Below are positions 37,654 through 50,518 of a stretch of 64,000 nt of DNA, piece after piece. Source of the stretch: Brugia malayi. Taxonomy: Eukaryota > Nematoda > Chromadorea > Rhabditida > Onchocercidae. Every line of letters starts with the position of its first letter. Position 1 is the first letter of the stretch. The notes beneath the pieces are model-generated. The model saw only the letters and a list, made by a program, of their open reading frames with translations, was not told where the DNA came from and made no database searches. The stretch covers positions 992,001-1,056,000 of the forward strand of contig NW_025062478.1 of NCBI RefSeq assembly GCF_000002995.4. The letters run 5' to 3'. Both the position numbers and the translations under genes were made by a program.

Positions 37654-38590
37654 TGCAAACAGAAAATTTTGAAAAATTCATAAAAAATAGTGCTTTGAAG
37701 AACCACGCAAGAAGTACAAATTGCTGACAATATAAAGGCTTCCCGATTAAAATGAGAACGACAGAAATAGATTTAAAAATTGAATGATGAGTGACCGAAT
37801 GACCGAATGATTAAGACGGAGATGAATGAGAGAGAATGAAATGTATATACAGATTTGAGAGAATGATTCAATTTAATACTATTCAATTATTATTTATTTT
37901 TTTTTTTAACTTCTTTATAGCATCGATAGAATTAATTATCTCAATGTTTGACACATTACATTTCGGGTCAAATACAATAAGGTCAAATCCATTCAGCATT
38001 GCATGCAAGCTAATAGTAAAGGTTATCATAATGACTTCAGAATTGATTGTTTAAAATATTTCACTAAATTTCCTTAAAAAAGATGCAAACTAAAATGATA
38101 AAATATGTTACGATATTGGCATAATGAAAAGATGTGAATAGTACAAGAAGATGACATAATATTGCCTCAATCTGTAATTATTTTGAAAATTTTTAAAGAA
38201 TTAAATTCTTCTGATTATCTGTTATTCCAAGTAGAATCCAGTTTGGTCATTTCCATCAAAGTGTTAAAAAAAAAGGAGAAAAAAGGACATTAAAAGGACA
38301 TTAGGAAATTTTATAATAAATTTAAGTTTGAAAAAAGCAAAATTTTGCGAATATTTGAACTTCAAAATAAAATTAATTTCTTTAATCAAATTTTTAATGA
38401 GAAAAAAATAAAAAACTGCGGAAATTTTAATTGAATTATTTGTCATTATATGAAAAAATATTTTGGAAAAAAAAGAAACAAAAAAATCCAATTGCATAGT
38501 TTTAAATTGCTTTAAATTTTCTTTTTTTTTAAAAAATTCAATCGATTCTGCATTGCACTGCAAAAATTTATGATAATATAACAGATACAA

Positions 38591-38618
38591 GTATGGTACC
38601 TGCATGTAGGTACCATAC
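38591..38618. repeat. Perfect 11-bp inverted repeat with 6-base loop
   Basis: GTATGGTACCT (38591-38601), loop GCATGT, then AGGTACCATAC (38608-38618), an exact reverse complement. A third GGTACC lies at 38628-38633. In a region this AT-rich, three GGTACC in 45 bases are unexpected by chance. It lies about 950 bases upstream of the FnIII gene start, so it could be a factor-binding palindrome or a hairpin. Confidence 0.85.
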
Positions 38619-39899
38619 CTGTATACGGGTACCATTACTTTTCAAAACTGTCAACTCTTCAAATATACACATAACACTAATGAATCTTACTTAAATTGAA
38701 GCTAAAAGCAAAATCAAATTAGGAGAAAAGTTATTCAAAAATGTGTTCGAAAATTAAAGTAAAATAAAAGAAGCATTGTAGCATAGAATTTGAACTAAAT
38801 TATATAAAAGAAAAACAAAATAACTATTGCAAATTAACTTTTTGAAAGCAAAGAATAATAAATGGATTATGCTATTCAAGTGATAAACATTTTATCACTT
38901 AATCACTAATTTACTAATTCATAAAAATTGTTTCAGAAATTTTACAAAAATTTTTCTTTCGTGAAATGACAAAATCTTCGATAAGAAATGAACAAAATTT
39001 TTTTATGCGATGGAGCTGTCATTTTATTATATTAATTGTGAAACTCACTGATAATTATCATTGTTACTTTAAAATAAATTGTCATATTAATGCTCTAAAC
39101 ATTTTTTCCTCCTATCAAATTTTAAATTTAAAAAAAAAAAATAATTTTCTATAGTTTTAAAAGTGTAAGCATAAGAAATAAATGTTTTCCAATTTGAAAG
39201 ATATGATAACATTAATTGTACATACTATTCGTTATCTTTGTCATTTAGTCGTTTTATAGCTTTGTATTTATAAATTTTAAAATTATCAAAAATTTGAAAA
39301 GTATAGGATTAGAGATGCATTAAAGTAGCAAATATTTTTACAAGAGAATGATATCAAAATTTAGTAAAATTAATCATAAAATTTTACGCTTATTGATCTG
39401 AAATTTTGCACTAATTGACACTTGAAATTTTATATTTTTTTTCCAAAATAAGCAAATAAATTGACTAATATTTGACAAATTAGGAAAATGGCAATGAATT
39501 TAAAATTTTTATGATTATAATAGAAAATTGTTTTCTTAAATTTATGTTGCTGTTAAAATTATTTTGTAAAATGAAATTGAATTTCTCTTCCATAATAAGC
39601 ATGAATATTAGCATTAAATTAATATAATAAAAGAGTAATTCGTTCATTCATTAACTTTTTGTTTTTATTGCCAATGATACTATAAAAATTCTTATCTGTG
39701 AAATTTTAAAAATTATAATTATCACAACTGTAATAATAATAATTAACATAACTTTGTAAAATTTTATTCTTCCATTACTTTCAGTTTCAAAAGATTAAAA
39801 AATTTTATAAAATCTCACAGTGAAACAGACGTATGATCAAAAGTATTAAAAGGATTAATTGTTCATAAGAATTATATAGAAGCTTCTTTAGATAAAATA

Positions 39900-40240
39900 A
39901 CTGATAGCGTTATAAAAGTTAAAGTATTGAAATTACAATCATTGTAATTACAATATTACAAATAATAATGATTATCACAATATTGATATTACGAGCAATG
40001 ATTATCACGATACTATTATTATGATTAATGATGACTGACAAGTAATAATATTTTGAATAATAATGATTATCACAATATTGATATTACGAGCAATGATTAT
40101 CACGATAATATTGTTATGACAGTAGTATAATTAATACTGGTTACCGAGTAAGAATATTGTGAATAGTAATGATTATCACGATAATAATATTACGAATAGC
40201 AATATTTATCATGATTAGCAATGTTAGCAAATTAAGAATA
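39900..40240 (+). repeat. Degenerate tandem repeat rich in AATGATTATCACGATA
   Basis: Segments such as ATAATGATTATCACAATATT, then GATATTACGAGCAATGATTA, recur at intervals of about 100 bases with shorter internal repeats. Non-coding. Confidence 0.7.
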
Positions 40241-40379
40241 AGCGTGATTATTATTTTAGAACAATTACAATTATACTAAGAATGATTCTTATAACAGAAA
40301 TTTGTATAGCTAACATTAAATTAGAAAGCTATAACATATTAAAAATTAGAAAAGCTATAATAACTATAAATGCTATTCA

Positions 40380-40830
40380 ATTTTTGTAGTAGAAGGTAGG
40401 ATATTATCAAAAATAATTAAAATTTTAACGATCAGAATATGATCAGAAGCGATTAAAATATTATTAAAAACGATCAGAATTTATTATTTTATCCATGTTT
40501 TATTTATCAGCAAAAAATACTGGGATTTTATCAAGAAATGACTGAAATATTATCAAAAACGATTAAAATTTTATCAGCAACGATTAGAATATCATCAAAA
40601 ATACTAGAGTCTTATCATAAATGATCAAAATTTTATCAAAAATTATCAAAAAATACTAGATTCTTATGAAAAATGATCAAGATTTTATCAAAAACGACTG
40701 GAATATTATCAAAAAGTACTAGAATCTTATCAAAAATGACTAAAATTTTATCAACAACGATTAGAAATCATTAAAAAAATACTTGGGTATTATCAAATAT
40801 GACTAGAATATTATCAAAAATGATATCTAA
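40380..40830 (+). repeat. Degenerate tandem repeat, unit about 30 bp
   Basis: Roughly fifteen copies of a unit like AAAATATTATCAAAAACGAT or ACTAGAATCTTATCAAAAAT. Every unit has a TTATCA core. No reading frame. Confidence 0.75.
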
Positions 40831-42588
40831 TGATATATATATAAGATCATCATATTTTTTGATCTGAATATTTTTTGTAAGAAACAATTCAAGCCCATAA
40901 ATTTGTAATCTATAATTTTGAGCTATTGTTATCTAATCATAATTTCCACTTCAAGCAATTTCCGTCTTTCGTAACGACCCCAATAATAAAAAGCCAAGAA
41001 TTATAATTTATTTGACCCAAATTTGTTCATATTCAATCAGAATGAAAACAAGCAAATTTATGAGAAATTCAAGAAATAAAAAAAGAAAAAAAAAATGATC
41101 AAATGATCAATTTTTCTTCCTTTTTTTTTATAAATTCACATTTAATACTGATCTTTTAGTATTTCTATGTTAGCGCGAAAAAAATACTTAAGTTATATTC
41201 AAAAAGTTATCCTTATCACAAATTGATGATAAAATAATAATATGTGATAGTTAAAATGATTATCCAACTATATTGATATAATGATGATGATTAGATGAAA
41301 GTATATTTATAAAAATTATTCGATAAAAGTTATTGATTAAAATATGATCGAAATTTAACGAAATGAGAAAGTGAATTGATAAAATTAAATAAAAATGATG
41401 TAATAAAGATGATTTTGCTGGAATGATAAAACATTGTAGCAAAATGATTATTTTTAATTAATGCCAAAGGCAATTAAATAGATGCAATCATACACAAAAA
41501 TATTTTTCTTTGTTATTTATTTAATTTTTTTTTTTTTTTTGTTATTTTTAATTCCTATTTTTTTTTTATTTGTTTGTACTTTTTTTTAAATTCATTTAAT
41601 TTAAACTACGAATTTTCATCATTCTTTTTATCAAACAAATGAATTAAAAGGATAAGCAATACTAGTTTTATTGTACAAACAAATAAGCTATTCATCAATT
41701 AAAACTAACAGCAATAAATAATTTGCCATTAACTACTTGAAAAAAAAAAAAAAATATTTTACAAGATTTAAAAAAAATACTTATTTTTCTATTTATTGCT
41801 TTTTATTGAAAATTTTTATGATAAAAAACATTGATCATAGCATTTCAGTAATGTACAATTTCAAAATTGATCGATATTTTCAACTTATTTCAATTTTTTC
41901 TTTTTTTTTTTGTAAATATTCATCATAACATTTTGAGATTAAGAAAATTTATAATTAGACTTAAAAAGATAAAAAAGAAAATCATTTTCCTAAAAAGATA
42001 AAACAAAAATCTTTTTTTGACAAATCAAAAAATTGTTAAAAGAAATGTTATTACTAGTTTGTAACCTCTAATTCGAGTTTTAACAATGCAATTTAATTTA
42101 AATGAAAGTTAAAAATGCAAACTGTTTGGCAATGTTTTTTTTTTTTTTTTTTTTTTTTTTACTATTAAAAAAGGCTATGAATTTAAAATTCTTAATTAAT
42201 TATCTTTTTTTTACTATATGATATACAAGTGCTATATGTTTTCATTAAAATTGGTAACTTTGTATACATTAAATGAATAAATGTTAATTAATATTCCAAT
42301 ATTAATATTAATAAGCAAATAATTAAATGATATATTCATTAATGCAATATCTTACAAAAAAAAACTGCAAAAATTGTTATTTCAAACTATTTAATTCAAC
42401 AATAAATAATTTTAATTAATAATATCAAATGTAAAAATACCTACAAGAATTAAACACATTGTCATCAGATAATATGAAAAAAAAAAAGATAATTGAAAAT
42501 TTTCTCAAAGCTAAAACATAATGCTGATTTAAATTTTGAATAAGATGAATTTGAATATTAGGTCAAATATGCAAAATTAAACGATACT

Positions 42589-42690
42589 TGAGAAATGATC
42601 TAACTTTGGTATTAATTGTTGAATGGATCTATTTGATGGTAATATTTCGGGCCGTAAAGTAGGACGAAATCATCTGCAAACACAAACATA
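42589..42690 (-). other. Orphan terminal-exon candidate
   Basis: On the minus strand TTTGCAG (ending 42676 side) precedes coding-like sequence. One frame reads DFVLLYGPKYYHQIDPFNN and stops. Another, overlapping, reads RPTLRPEILPSNRSIQQL and on to a stop for about 31 codons, but has a TGA next to the acceptor. The composition is unlike its AT-rich surroundings. No neighbouring exon could be tied to it, so it may be a pseudo-exon, an alternative last exon or part of an unseen gene. Confidence 0.25.
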
Positions 42691-42974
42691 GAGATTTTCT
42701 AAGAGGTTAATAGATTTGAGGCAATGAGGAAATTTGATGATTTTATAGAAATTCTAAGAATGAATTACCTAATTGTTACGCACTTAAAAGTTCTACAAAA
42801 ATGAATTTTAATTCATAAATTTGCCCATCATACAATCTAATTCTCAGCATTTATATAATTCTTTCTTATCTTTTCTTTATCTTTGCATTTCAATTTTTTT
42901 TTTTTTTTTTTTTTTTAAATTTCCAAAAATATTAAATTGAAATGTAACTTAAGTCCTTAAAAAAACCTCTGTTC

Positions 42975-43120
42975 CGGTTTTCTTTTTTTTTTTCTCTCCT
43001 TTTTTCCTTTTTTTTTTTCTTTTATCCTTTTATCAGTAATATAAAATTGAGAACGCAAGAGGAAGCAGAGGAAGAGGAAGAAGAAGAAGAAGAGGAGGAA
43101 GAAATTGTTGTCATATTGGG
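42975..43120. repeat. Pyrimidine tract followed by a GAA/GAG purine tract
   Basis: About 60 bases of nearly pure pyrimidine end in TTATCAG at 43036, followed by a GAGGAAGAAGAAG purine run to about 43105. Several frames stay open through it, including a plus-strand one (IKLRTQ, then Glu-rich, then IVVILGRKEEIILSSNF and a stop at 43192-43194), but low complexity explains this. Confidence 0.7.
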
Positions 43121-44227
43121 AAGAAAAGAAGAGATCATTCTGTCCAGTAATTTCAATGAGACAAGAGTTACTGAAGTGAATAACGAAGAAGATTGACGAC
43201 ATCCCTGCTGTCACCTTTGAATTTTGCTCTCTATCTCACTTCAATTATCATATTTCTTCTTTATTTTAGAATTAAAATTGTATGAAATTAACCTAAATAT
43301 CATATATGATTAGCATTATTATTCTTTTCCTCAAATTTATCCTTTTAAAAAAAAGGAAAAGAAATATTTCTTGCAAAAAAATTTGAATTTTTATTTTTTT
43401 TTACCTTCTTTCTTTCTATCATTGGAAAAAAAAGAAAAGAAAAGAAAAGAAAACTTTATGCAACATAATTAAACAATTTATTAACTTATCATTTTGCTCG
43501 GTAATTAGTGGATTATTAGATTAGTATAATACAAATTCAATTCACTTTAGTGAATTAGATCGAATACAACAATAATTTTTTTTTGTAAATTAAATATTTC
43601 AAAAAAAAGAAATTCATTAATTAATGAAGAAATATGCTAAGTGGCTAAAAAAGAAATCTTAAATTTTGATTAAAATCTTCTCAGTAAATAAAATTAACAA
43701 TGATAATGATAGAAACAACAATAGTAAATACTAAAATTAATCATAGAGATAATAATGATAATAGTAAAAAAAGTTAACAAAAAAAAATTAATGTTTGAAT
43801 TATTTGAACTGCTCATTTACTCAGCTATCATCTCTTTGATTCATTCTAATGTTTCTAAAATACTAATATAAAATAAAATTAAAAATGAAATAATTATTTT
43901 AAATTTAATATTTGTAAAATACTAGCATAAAATAAATTTAAATACGAAATAATTATCAATATTTTAGGATCAATTTTTACAACTGTAAATTCATATTTTA
44001 TTTTACGAATAAATATATATCAAAATAAATCTAAGATTAATAAAGTAAAAGTGAGATCAAAAAGGATTACTCTATCGAACATAGTAATAATAATTCATTC
44101 TTCTTTATCAAACAAAGATTAAAAATGAAATATTCATTTCTTCGAAAGATTGTAAACGATTAAATATGGAAACAAAATATTTGAAATGATACATACATGC
44201 GGTAATTATACAAGGACAATAATTTCT

Positions 44228-44265
44228 CTTTCCCTCTCTCTCCCTCTCCCTCTCTCTCTCTCTTT
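44228..44265 (+). repeat. CT-rich microsatellite
   Basis: CTCTTTCCCTCTCTCTCCCT and further CT units. Similar tracts recur at 46448-46493 (as GA) and 50437-50480 (as CT). Confidence 0.9.
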
Positions 44266-46447
44266 GCAAATCAATTGTTGAATATTTTGTGCAAATTTCC
44301 TCAAAAAAAAATTGACATTAAAAAAAAATTATATATAAATTCTGGGTTTTTTTTCTTTTAAATCAAAAATATTTTTTAAATAAATGTTAACAATGATTAT
44401 CAATGTGTATTAGATACTTGTACTTTAACTTATGCTAATTTTTATGAATTTGAAATATTTATTAATTAATTATTCTTTTTTTAAATTTTATAACATTTTT
44501 TTTTGAATGTTAACGAAAGGATTTGTTTCAGAATTTTTTAAAAATTTGAAAAGAGCTTACATTTTCAGTTATTATACGGTATTTTATGCAGTTCAATGAG
44601 TAATTAGGTTATATATGAAATATTAGCAATTATCGGATAATTATTAGTTACTATCAGATCGATTATATTTATTTTAGAAGTATTACAAATTAGCTTTGTT
44701 ACAATTATATAAATTTTAAAATTTTTAAAAGCTTAAAATTTTCTGCAAAGTTTACTATTTATGTATTATTTTTAATTGGAAAATTTAATTAACAAATTTA
44801 GCTTTTTAAATTTTAAATCTTTTAGCAATGTTTATTGTTACACATATTTTATTCACATTTTAAAATTCAAGTTTTATTGTCATTTGATAGTTGCATTGTT
44901 ATTTAGCTATAAACATTGAAATTAACAACTTTTAGACTAAACTTTTATATTTATTAAATCGAAATGATATTAAATCAGAATTTTAATATTAAATCAAATT
45001 TCACTAATGAATGGGAAAGTTAAAAAGTTTTGATATAATTAGAAAATATGAAAATGTCTGAGAGCACAAGAATTTTATATTTTTATTGAATAAATAATAT
45101 ATAAAAATTAAAAATGCTTAGTATAAATTGAAATATTCCAAATTTTAAAATATTAAAAAATATTAAAAATTTGTTAAAAAAATAAAAATTTCAAATGATT
45201 TAAATATGATTTGATAACATTTACAATAAATTTTCTGAGCAACAATATTAAATATACAATTGAAAACAAAGCTCATAGAATTATTTAAAATAGCTATTAA
45301 AGTCTTGAAAAATTTTATTTAAATTGGAAACTATCGAAATATTTGTATTTGTATTTTCATTTTTTAAATTTTCTATGTTTTTTTTTGAATCTATTAAATC
45401 AATAATGTATGAAAAACTGAATTATTTATTCCTTCTTTTTTTAGAAAAAAAAAAAATATTTCGCCAAATTTTATTGTTTATTAATTATATTTGCTTAAAT
45501 GCATAAAAATTTTTTGAAAGAAAATATGGAAAATATTTTTATTAATTGAAAAAATGAATTATATTTTTAAGATTTTCTATGATTTTCTAAAATTTTAAAT
45601 ATAATTTAATTCTTCGAATGAAATAATAGTTATAAATAATTTAATATGCTAATAATTTATGCGTATACAATAAAATATTACTTCTATTTCACTGAATGAG
45701 AATTATTTGCATAACAAAGATCGAATTTAATGAATAATTGCAATATATTATGGCATTCTATCGATTTAAGTATATTAAACAAAATTGGATGAATGCATCA
45801 ATGATAATTTCAATTTATCGAATATTTCAAGAATTTCAATTCACAAATATTATTTATCAAATATGAAATACATATTTGGACCTAATTTATTGCATAAATG
45901 CATTTTTGTTGGTGGAAATTTATGAAAGAATTTAAAAGTTTATATAACTGCGTGATATCATAAAAAAATAAAAAGTAATTTTAAATTAATTTAAATATTT
46001 TAAATTTATTTTGATAAATTCATCTCTTTTTATTAGTTACACTTCTTTTGCTTTTGTACATTTCAGTTAAATCTTTCTTTTTTTTTCCTTGAAGCAGTTT
46101 ATAGGGAGAGAGAGAGAGAAGAAATTGTAATTTTTACTTTAAAAATTGAAATCCTTTTAATTTCAAAAGCTTTTTATTTTGAAATGGATTAGAAATTATT
46201 TTTTTTTTAGCATAATTTATGATAAATGATAAATTTTTGATCGTAAAAAATGAAATTTATGAAAATTTTAATTTTAAAATAATATTTTGAATTTAAACAT
46301 TAATCTTTGTTTATAATATATATTATTTTATAGTAGTATTTATTGATCACAATGATCAATAAATAGTAACAAAATATGCTAATAAACATTCCTTATATCA
46401 ATCTCTCAATTACTCTTACAATAAGGATAAATACTAAAGAGGAATGA

Positions 46448-46493
46448 ATAAGAGAGAGAGAGAAAGGGAGAGAAAGAGGGAGAGAGAGGGATG
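46448..46493 (+). repeat. GA-rich microsatellite
   Basis: AAGAGAGAGAGAGAAAGGGA and further GA/GGGA units. Non-coding. Confidence 0.9.
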
Positions 46494-47599
46494 AAAGAGA
46501 AAAGAGATTTATTTCTTCTGTCCATCAATTTCCATTTTATAATCTTCTTTTATAGTCTTTTTAAAATATAAATGGAATGAATGTTACCTTGGCATGAATT
46601 AGTCATAAAAAGCTTATAAAATTACACCTAAATTCTTCATATTACAATTAATAATTCTATTTTCAGTTACATTTCAATTTCAATTTTTTAATTACATTTC
46701 AATTTCAGTTTTAATCTTTTTCAATTCATATTGCATTTAAATAGTTCAACAATTTCAATTACATTTGTATTGAAATAAACCAAAAAGTGCTAAAATGAGA
46801 TTACAAGAATTTTGCTCATTTCATAATTTCATTTTATTGAAAAATGAAAACTTTTTCAAATGAGAAATTAATCATAAATATTGCAAACATTATCAATCGA
46901 TAATGATTAAAATAAATTTTTTTTTTGAAAAGGTATCATTTTTAATGAAAATTGTGAAGTAATATAATTTTTATTTTGTTTTACATTTTTTTGAATGATA
47001 ATTTTAAAATATAAAATGAAGGCAACAGAATAAATAAAAAACAATTATTGATTTTACTAATGATTTCTTTTTTAAAAAAGAAGACTAACTTTAATTGTTA
47101 ATGTTTACAAAATTTAAAAAAAAAGTTGTATTTGAGAAGTTATAATTCAAAAACTAAAATTTGAATTTAATTTAAGATAAATTTTAAAGTTTGATTATTA
47201 TTAAGTTCAAATTTACTTTTCGAAAGTTAAAAAAAAAACTTTGTTGGACAACAAGAAATTCAACTATTAATGACAGTAATTATATTTGTTAATTAATTAG
47301 AGAAACATTAAAAACACAAATGTTAATAGCTAACAATTAACAAATTTAATCAAAATCCGTTATTGATAATTAATTTGTTCATTTCCATTTTAAATGGTTC
47401 TTTTTTAATTTAATTTAAACCTCTCAATTTTATCTCTCTTTTTTGCCACAATATTATTTAATTAGTTTTAAATCAATTCTGAACATGATAAGAATTTTAT
47501 CACACTTTAATTTAATCAAAACGATCTTAAAAAAACAAAACAAAAACACCGATTTTATCACTCAAATCTTAACAATAATATCATTGGAACATAACAGAA

Positions 47600-47772
47600 T
47601 GATTTTAGTGATAAGTTTTTAATTAGCAAGCAAAGTGGGTTCAGTGATAAGTTTTTTAATTAGTGAGCAGGATGAGTTTAGTGATAAATTTTCTAATTAG
47701 TGAACATAATGAGTTCAGTGATAAGTTTTTTAATTGGTGAACGGAATGAGTTGAGTGATAAGTTTAGTAATA
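47600..47772 (+). repeat. About 42-bp tandem repeat, four copies
   Basis: Units of the form AGTGATAAGTTTTTTAATTA followed by GTGARCRNAATGAGTT. Copies differ at several positions, so the array is not recent. Non-coding. Confidence 0.8.
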
Positions 47773-50436
47773 ACACTAATTTGATATCTTTCACTAAAAT
47801 GGATCATAACAGAGTCATTTATTGATAAAATTTATTCGTGTAATTGTCAAAATATATTTCATAAAATAAAACGACAATATTTGTGATACTTAAATGACAT
47901 TTGAGGGTAGTAAAATTAAAATTTAACTTTTGCTTCTTTCTTTTTTTAAAAAAAAAAAAATAAAAATTTTGAAGATGTCAGTCCTTTTTGAAAGAAAAAA
48001 ATGAAAAATAAAAAAAAACAAGAAATTTTCTTATAAAAAAAAAAGAGAAACAAATCTCTGTCATCTATAATTACTTCATACTTCATGTTTACGACTATGA
48101 AAAATGTTATCAAAAGATTAAATTCATTGTTTTCATTAAAAAAAAAATTAAAAAAAGTGCTAATAAAAAAAAAAAAAAAGGAAAAGAAAACCTTCAGGCA
48201 ATTTTGATCACTTTTTTGTCAGTATTAATTCTAATCTTTGTTTTTTTTTTTCTTTTATTGAACACTTCAAATCTTTTATTAAAGTCTAAGTTTTTTTTTT
48301 TTCTTTGAATAATCCATTTAATTCTTCTTTTTATTGCTTTAAATCAAATTAGGGATGAAATTATTTTTTTTTCTTTAAAATGAAATTAAAAATTTTTTTT
48401 AAATTTAAATACAATTTCAAGATATGTGGCCGAAAAAAAAAGAGAAAATTGGTAAAATTTGATATGATCATTTAAGCTTTTATGGTCATTTATTTTATAC
48501 AAACAAGAAATTTCATAAACAAGAAAACATAAATAACATAAAATTTTAAAATGTAAAATTAAAAAAAGAAAACGCCAAGTTGTAGTTAATTTGTAATTTT
48601 GTGGTTTGGTGACATTAATTCAAAAATTACATTGCAACGAAAAAAAAGAAAATTAAGAATAATACTGAGATAGTGGTATCATTTAAATTTAAGAGAATAT
48701 TTCAAAAAGTATGAAAAAATTTTTGTTTTTTTTTTTTTTTTTTTAAATAGATTTAAGAAAATTTATGATTTTACAGCATATATTATTTTTAATATTCAAA
48801 AAAGAAACAATGAAATGCAAATAAAAATTTGCCGTTTTTTTTTTCAATTTTGTAAATAAATTTTCAAATTAAAATATGAAAGGAAAAAAAATTATATATT
48901 CATAATCTAATATTTGTTGAAATAATAATAATAAAAAAAAAAAAATTAAAATGAGAATGTTTCGCACAAGAAAAGAATCAATGATAAAATTAATGTTTTC
49001 TTTCTTTTTTTTTTTTTTGAAAAAAAAAGGAATTTTAAAATTTAGACATAAATAATATTAACTTGTGATAATTTTTATTAATTGTGGTACAAATTCATTT
49101 GATAATCTTTTTACAGTATTGATATATCAGTGATAAAATGATAAAAACATATATCAGTGATAAAATGATAAAAACAAATGATTATAGCAATTTTGAAAAA
49201 GATTTACAAAAGAAATATGTGACAAATATCAAAAGTATTTCATTCAATTCATTTTGTGCTGTCTCGAGATTATTCACTTTTTTAAAATTTCAAAATTAAA
49301 AAATTAAAAATGCCATCTGTAGCACAAAAAAAAGAAATATAATTGCAATAAATTTGAAAAAACAAACAATTTATTTAATTTAAAATTTGTTTAGTGCTTA
49401 TTTTGTTGTTATTTTTATTAATTATTCACTTTCGTTTTATAATACTTGATAAATTCAAAAAAAAAAAAAAAAAACCTAAGTATTACTATTCAAATTATTT
49501 TTAATATAAAAGTGTTTAGGTGAAAAATTTTAATCTTTGTTACATAATAATATTTTCTGATTTTCAAAAAAAAAATTCTGCAATTAATGGATTTTTCAAA
49601 CTTTTTTGAAATTTGGGTAAGCTTTACATTTATATGAAAAAAAAAATTTCTTTTTAAATATTTGTAGAATAATTTGGTGTCTTTCTGTTGTTTTACTTAA
49701 GAATTTTAAATATATCAACAAATAGTATAATAATATTGAAATTTAATAAAATTAAATAAAAATATTATTTTACTTAAGAATTTTAAATACATTAATAACT
49801 GGTATATTAATACTGTAATTTAATAAAATAAAATAAAACAATATTAAATAAACCAATGGGAACGTATTTAATTATCTAAAAATATAATTAAGCTTCATTT
49901 GAAATTTTTTTGATGTAAAATAAAGAATAAAAAATAATTACAATGGAATAATTAATAAGTAATCATAATAATTTAGAAGAAAATTAAAAAATTGCAAAAA
50001 GAAAAGAAAAGTTATATTAGTCGTATTCGCTTTATTTCAAATGAAAATTTAATCGATGAATAAATAATTTTTTATTTTTTAAAATAATTCTAAAATGAAA
50101 ATAATTTTTTAATTACAAAAGCAAATAAATGTAAGTTAGAAAATTTTTGCAACAACATTTTTCATTCTTTAAAATATAAAACTAAAATCAGATAAAAATT
50201 AGGAATTCATTTTGTTACAATTAAAACTAAATAAATTATAATAATAAGTATAAACGTGGTATCTGAAATTTTAATCAGTAAAATGATATACGTAATAAGT
50301 AATGCGTATATACGTGATAAGTGGTACGTAATATATACGTGAGAAGTAAGTAATACGTAATATATTTTATTTCACCACAACTTCTTCATTTCACAAATAC
50401 AAATGATTATTGTTATTACAAAATTAAACTTTTCTC

Positions 50437-50480
50437 CTCTCTCTCTCCCTCTTTCTTTCTCCCTCTCTCTTTCTCTCTTT
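50437..50480 (+). repeat. CT/TTTC microsatellite just beyond the pseudo-phosphatase 3' end
   Basis: TCTCTCTCTCCCTCTTTCTT continuing in CT units. On the gene's own strand this is a GA-rich tract beginning about 40 bases after the stop codon, close to the expected cleavage site. Confidence 0.85.
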
Positions 50481-50518
50481 GGTAGCGATTTTATTAAACA
50501 AAAATTTGTCATCAAAAT

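Larger units (their letters stand above)
37654..50518. other. Large AT-rich region without a firm gene
   Basis: About 13 kb between the 5' end of the FnIII gene and the 3' end of the pseudo-phosphatase gene. It holds an inverted repeat at 38591-38618, tandem arrays near 39900-40240, 40380-40830 and 47600-47772, purine/pyrimidine microsatellites near 42975-43120, 44228-44265, 46448-46493 and 50437-50480, and an orphan exon candidate at 42589-42690. Nothing else was protein-like. Part of it is presumably promoter sequence for the FnIII gene. Confidence 0.5.

Noticed and set aside
43036..43194. Plus-strand Glu-rich exon ending in a stop
   Set aside because: The GAA/GAG microsatellite keeps several frames open on both strands, so an open frame is not evidence here. 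Kept only as a possible neighbour of the orphan exon.
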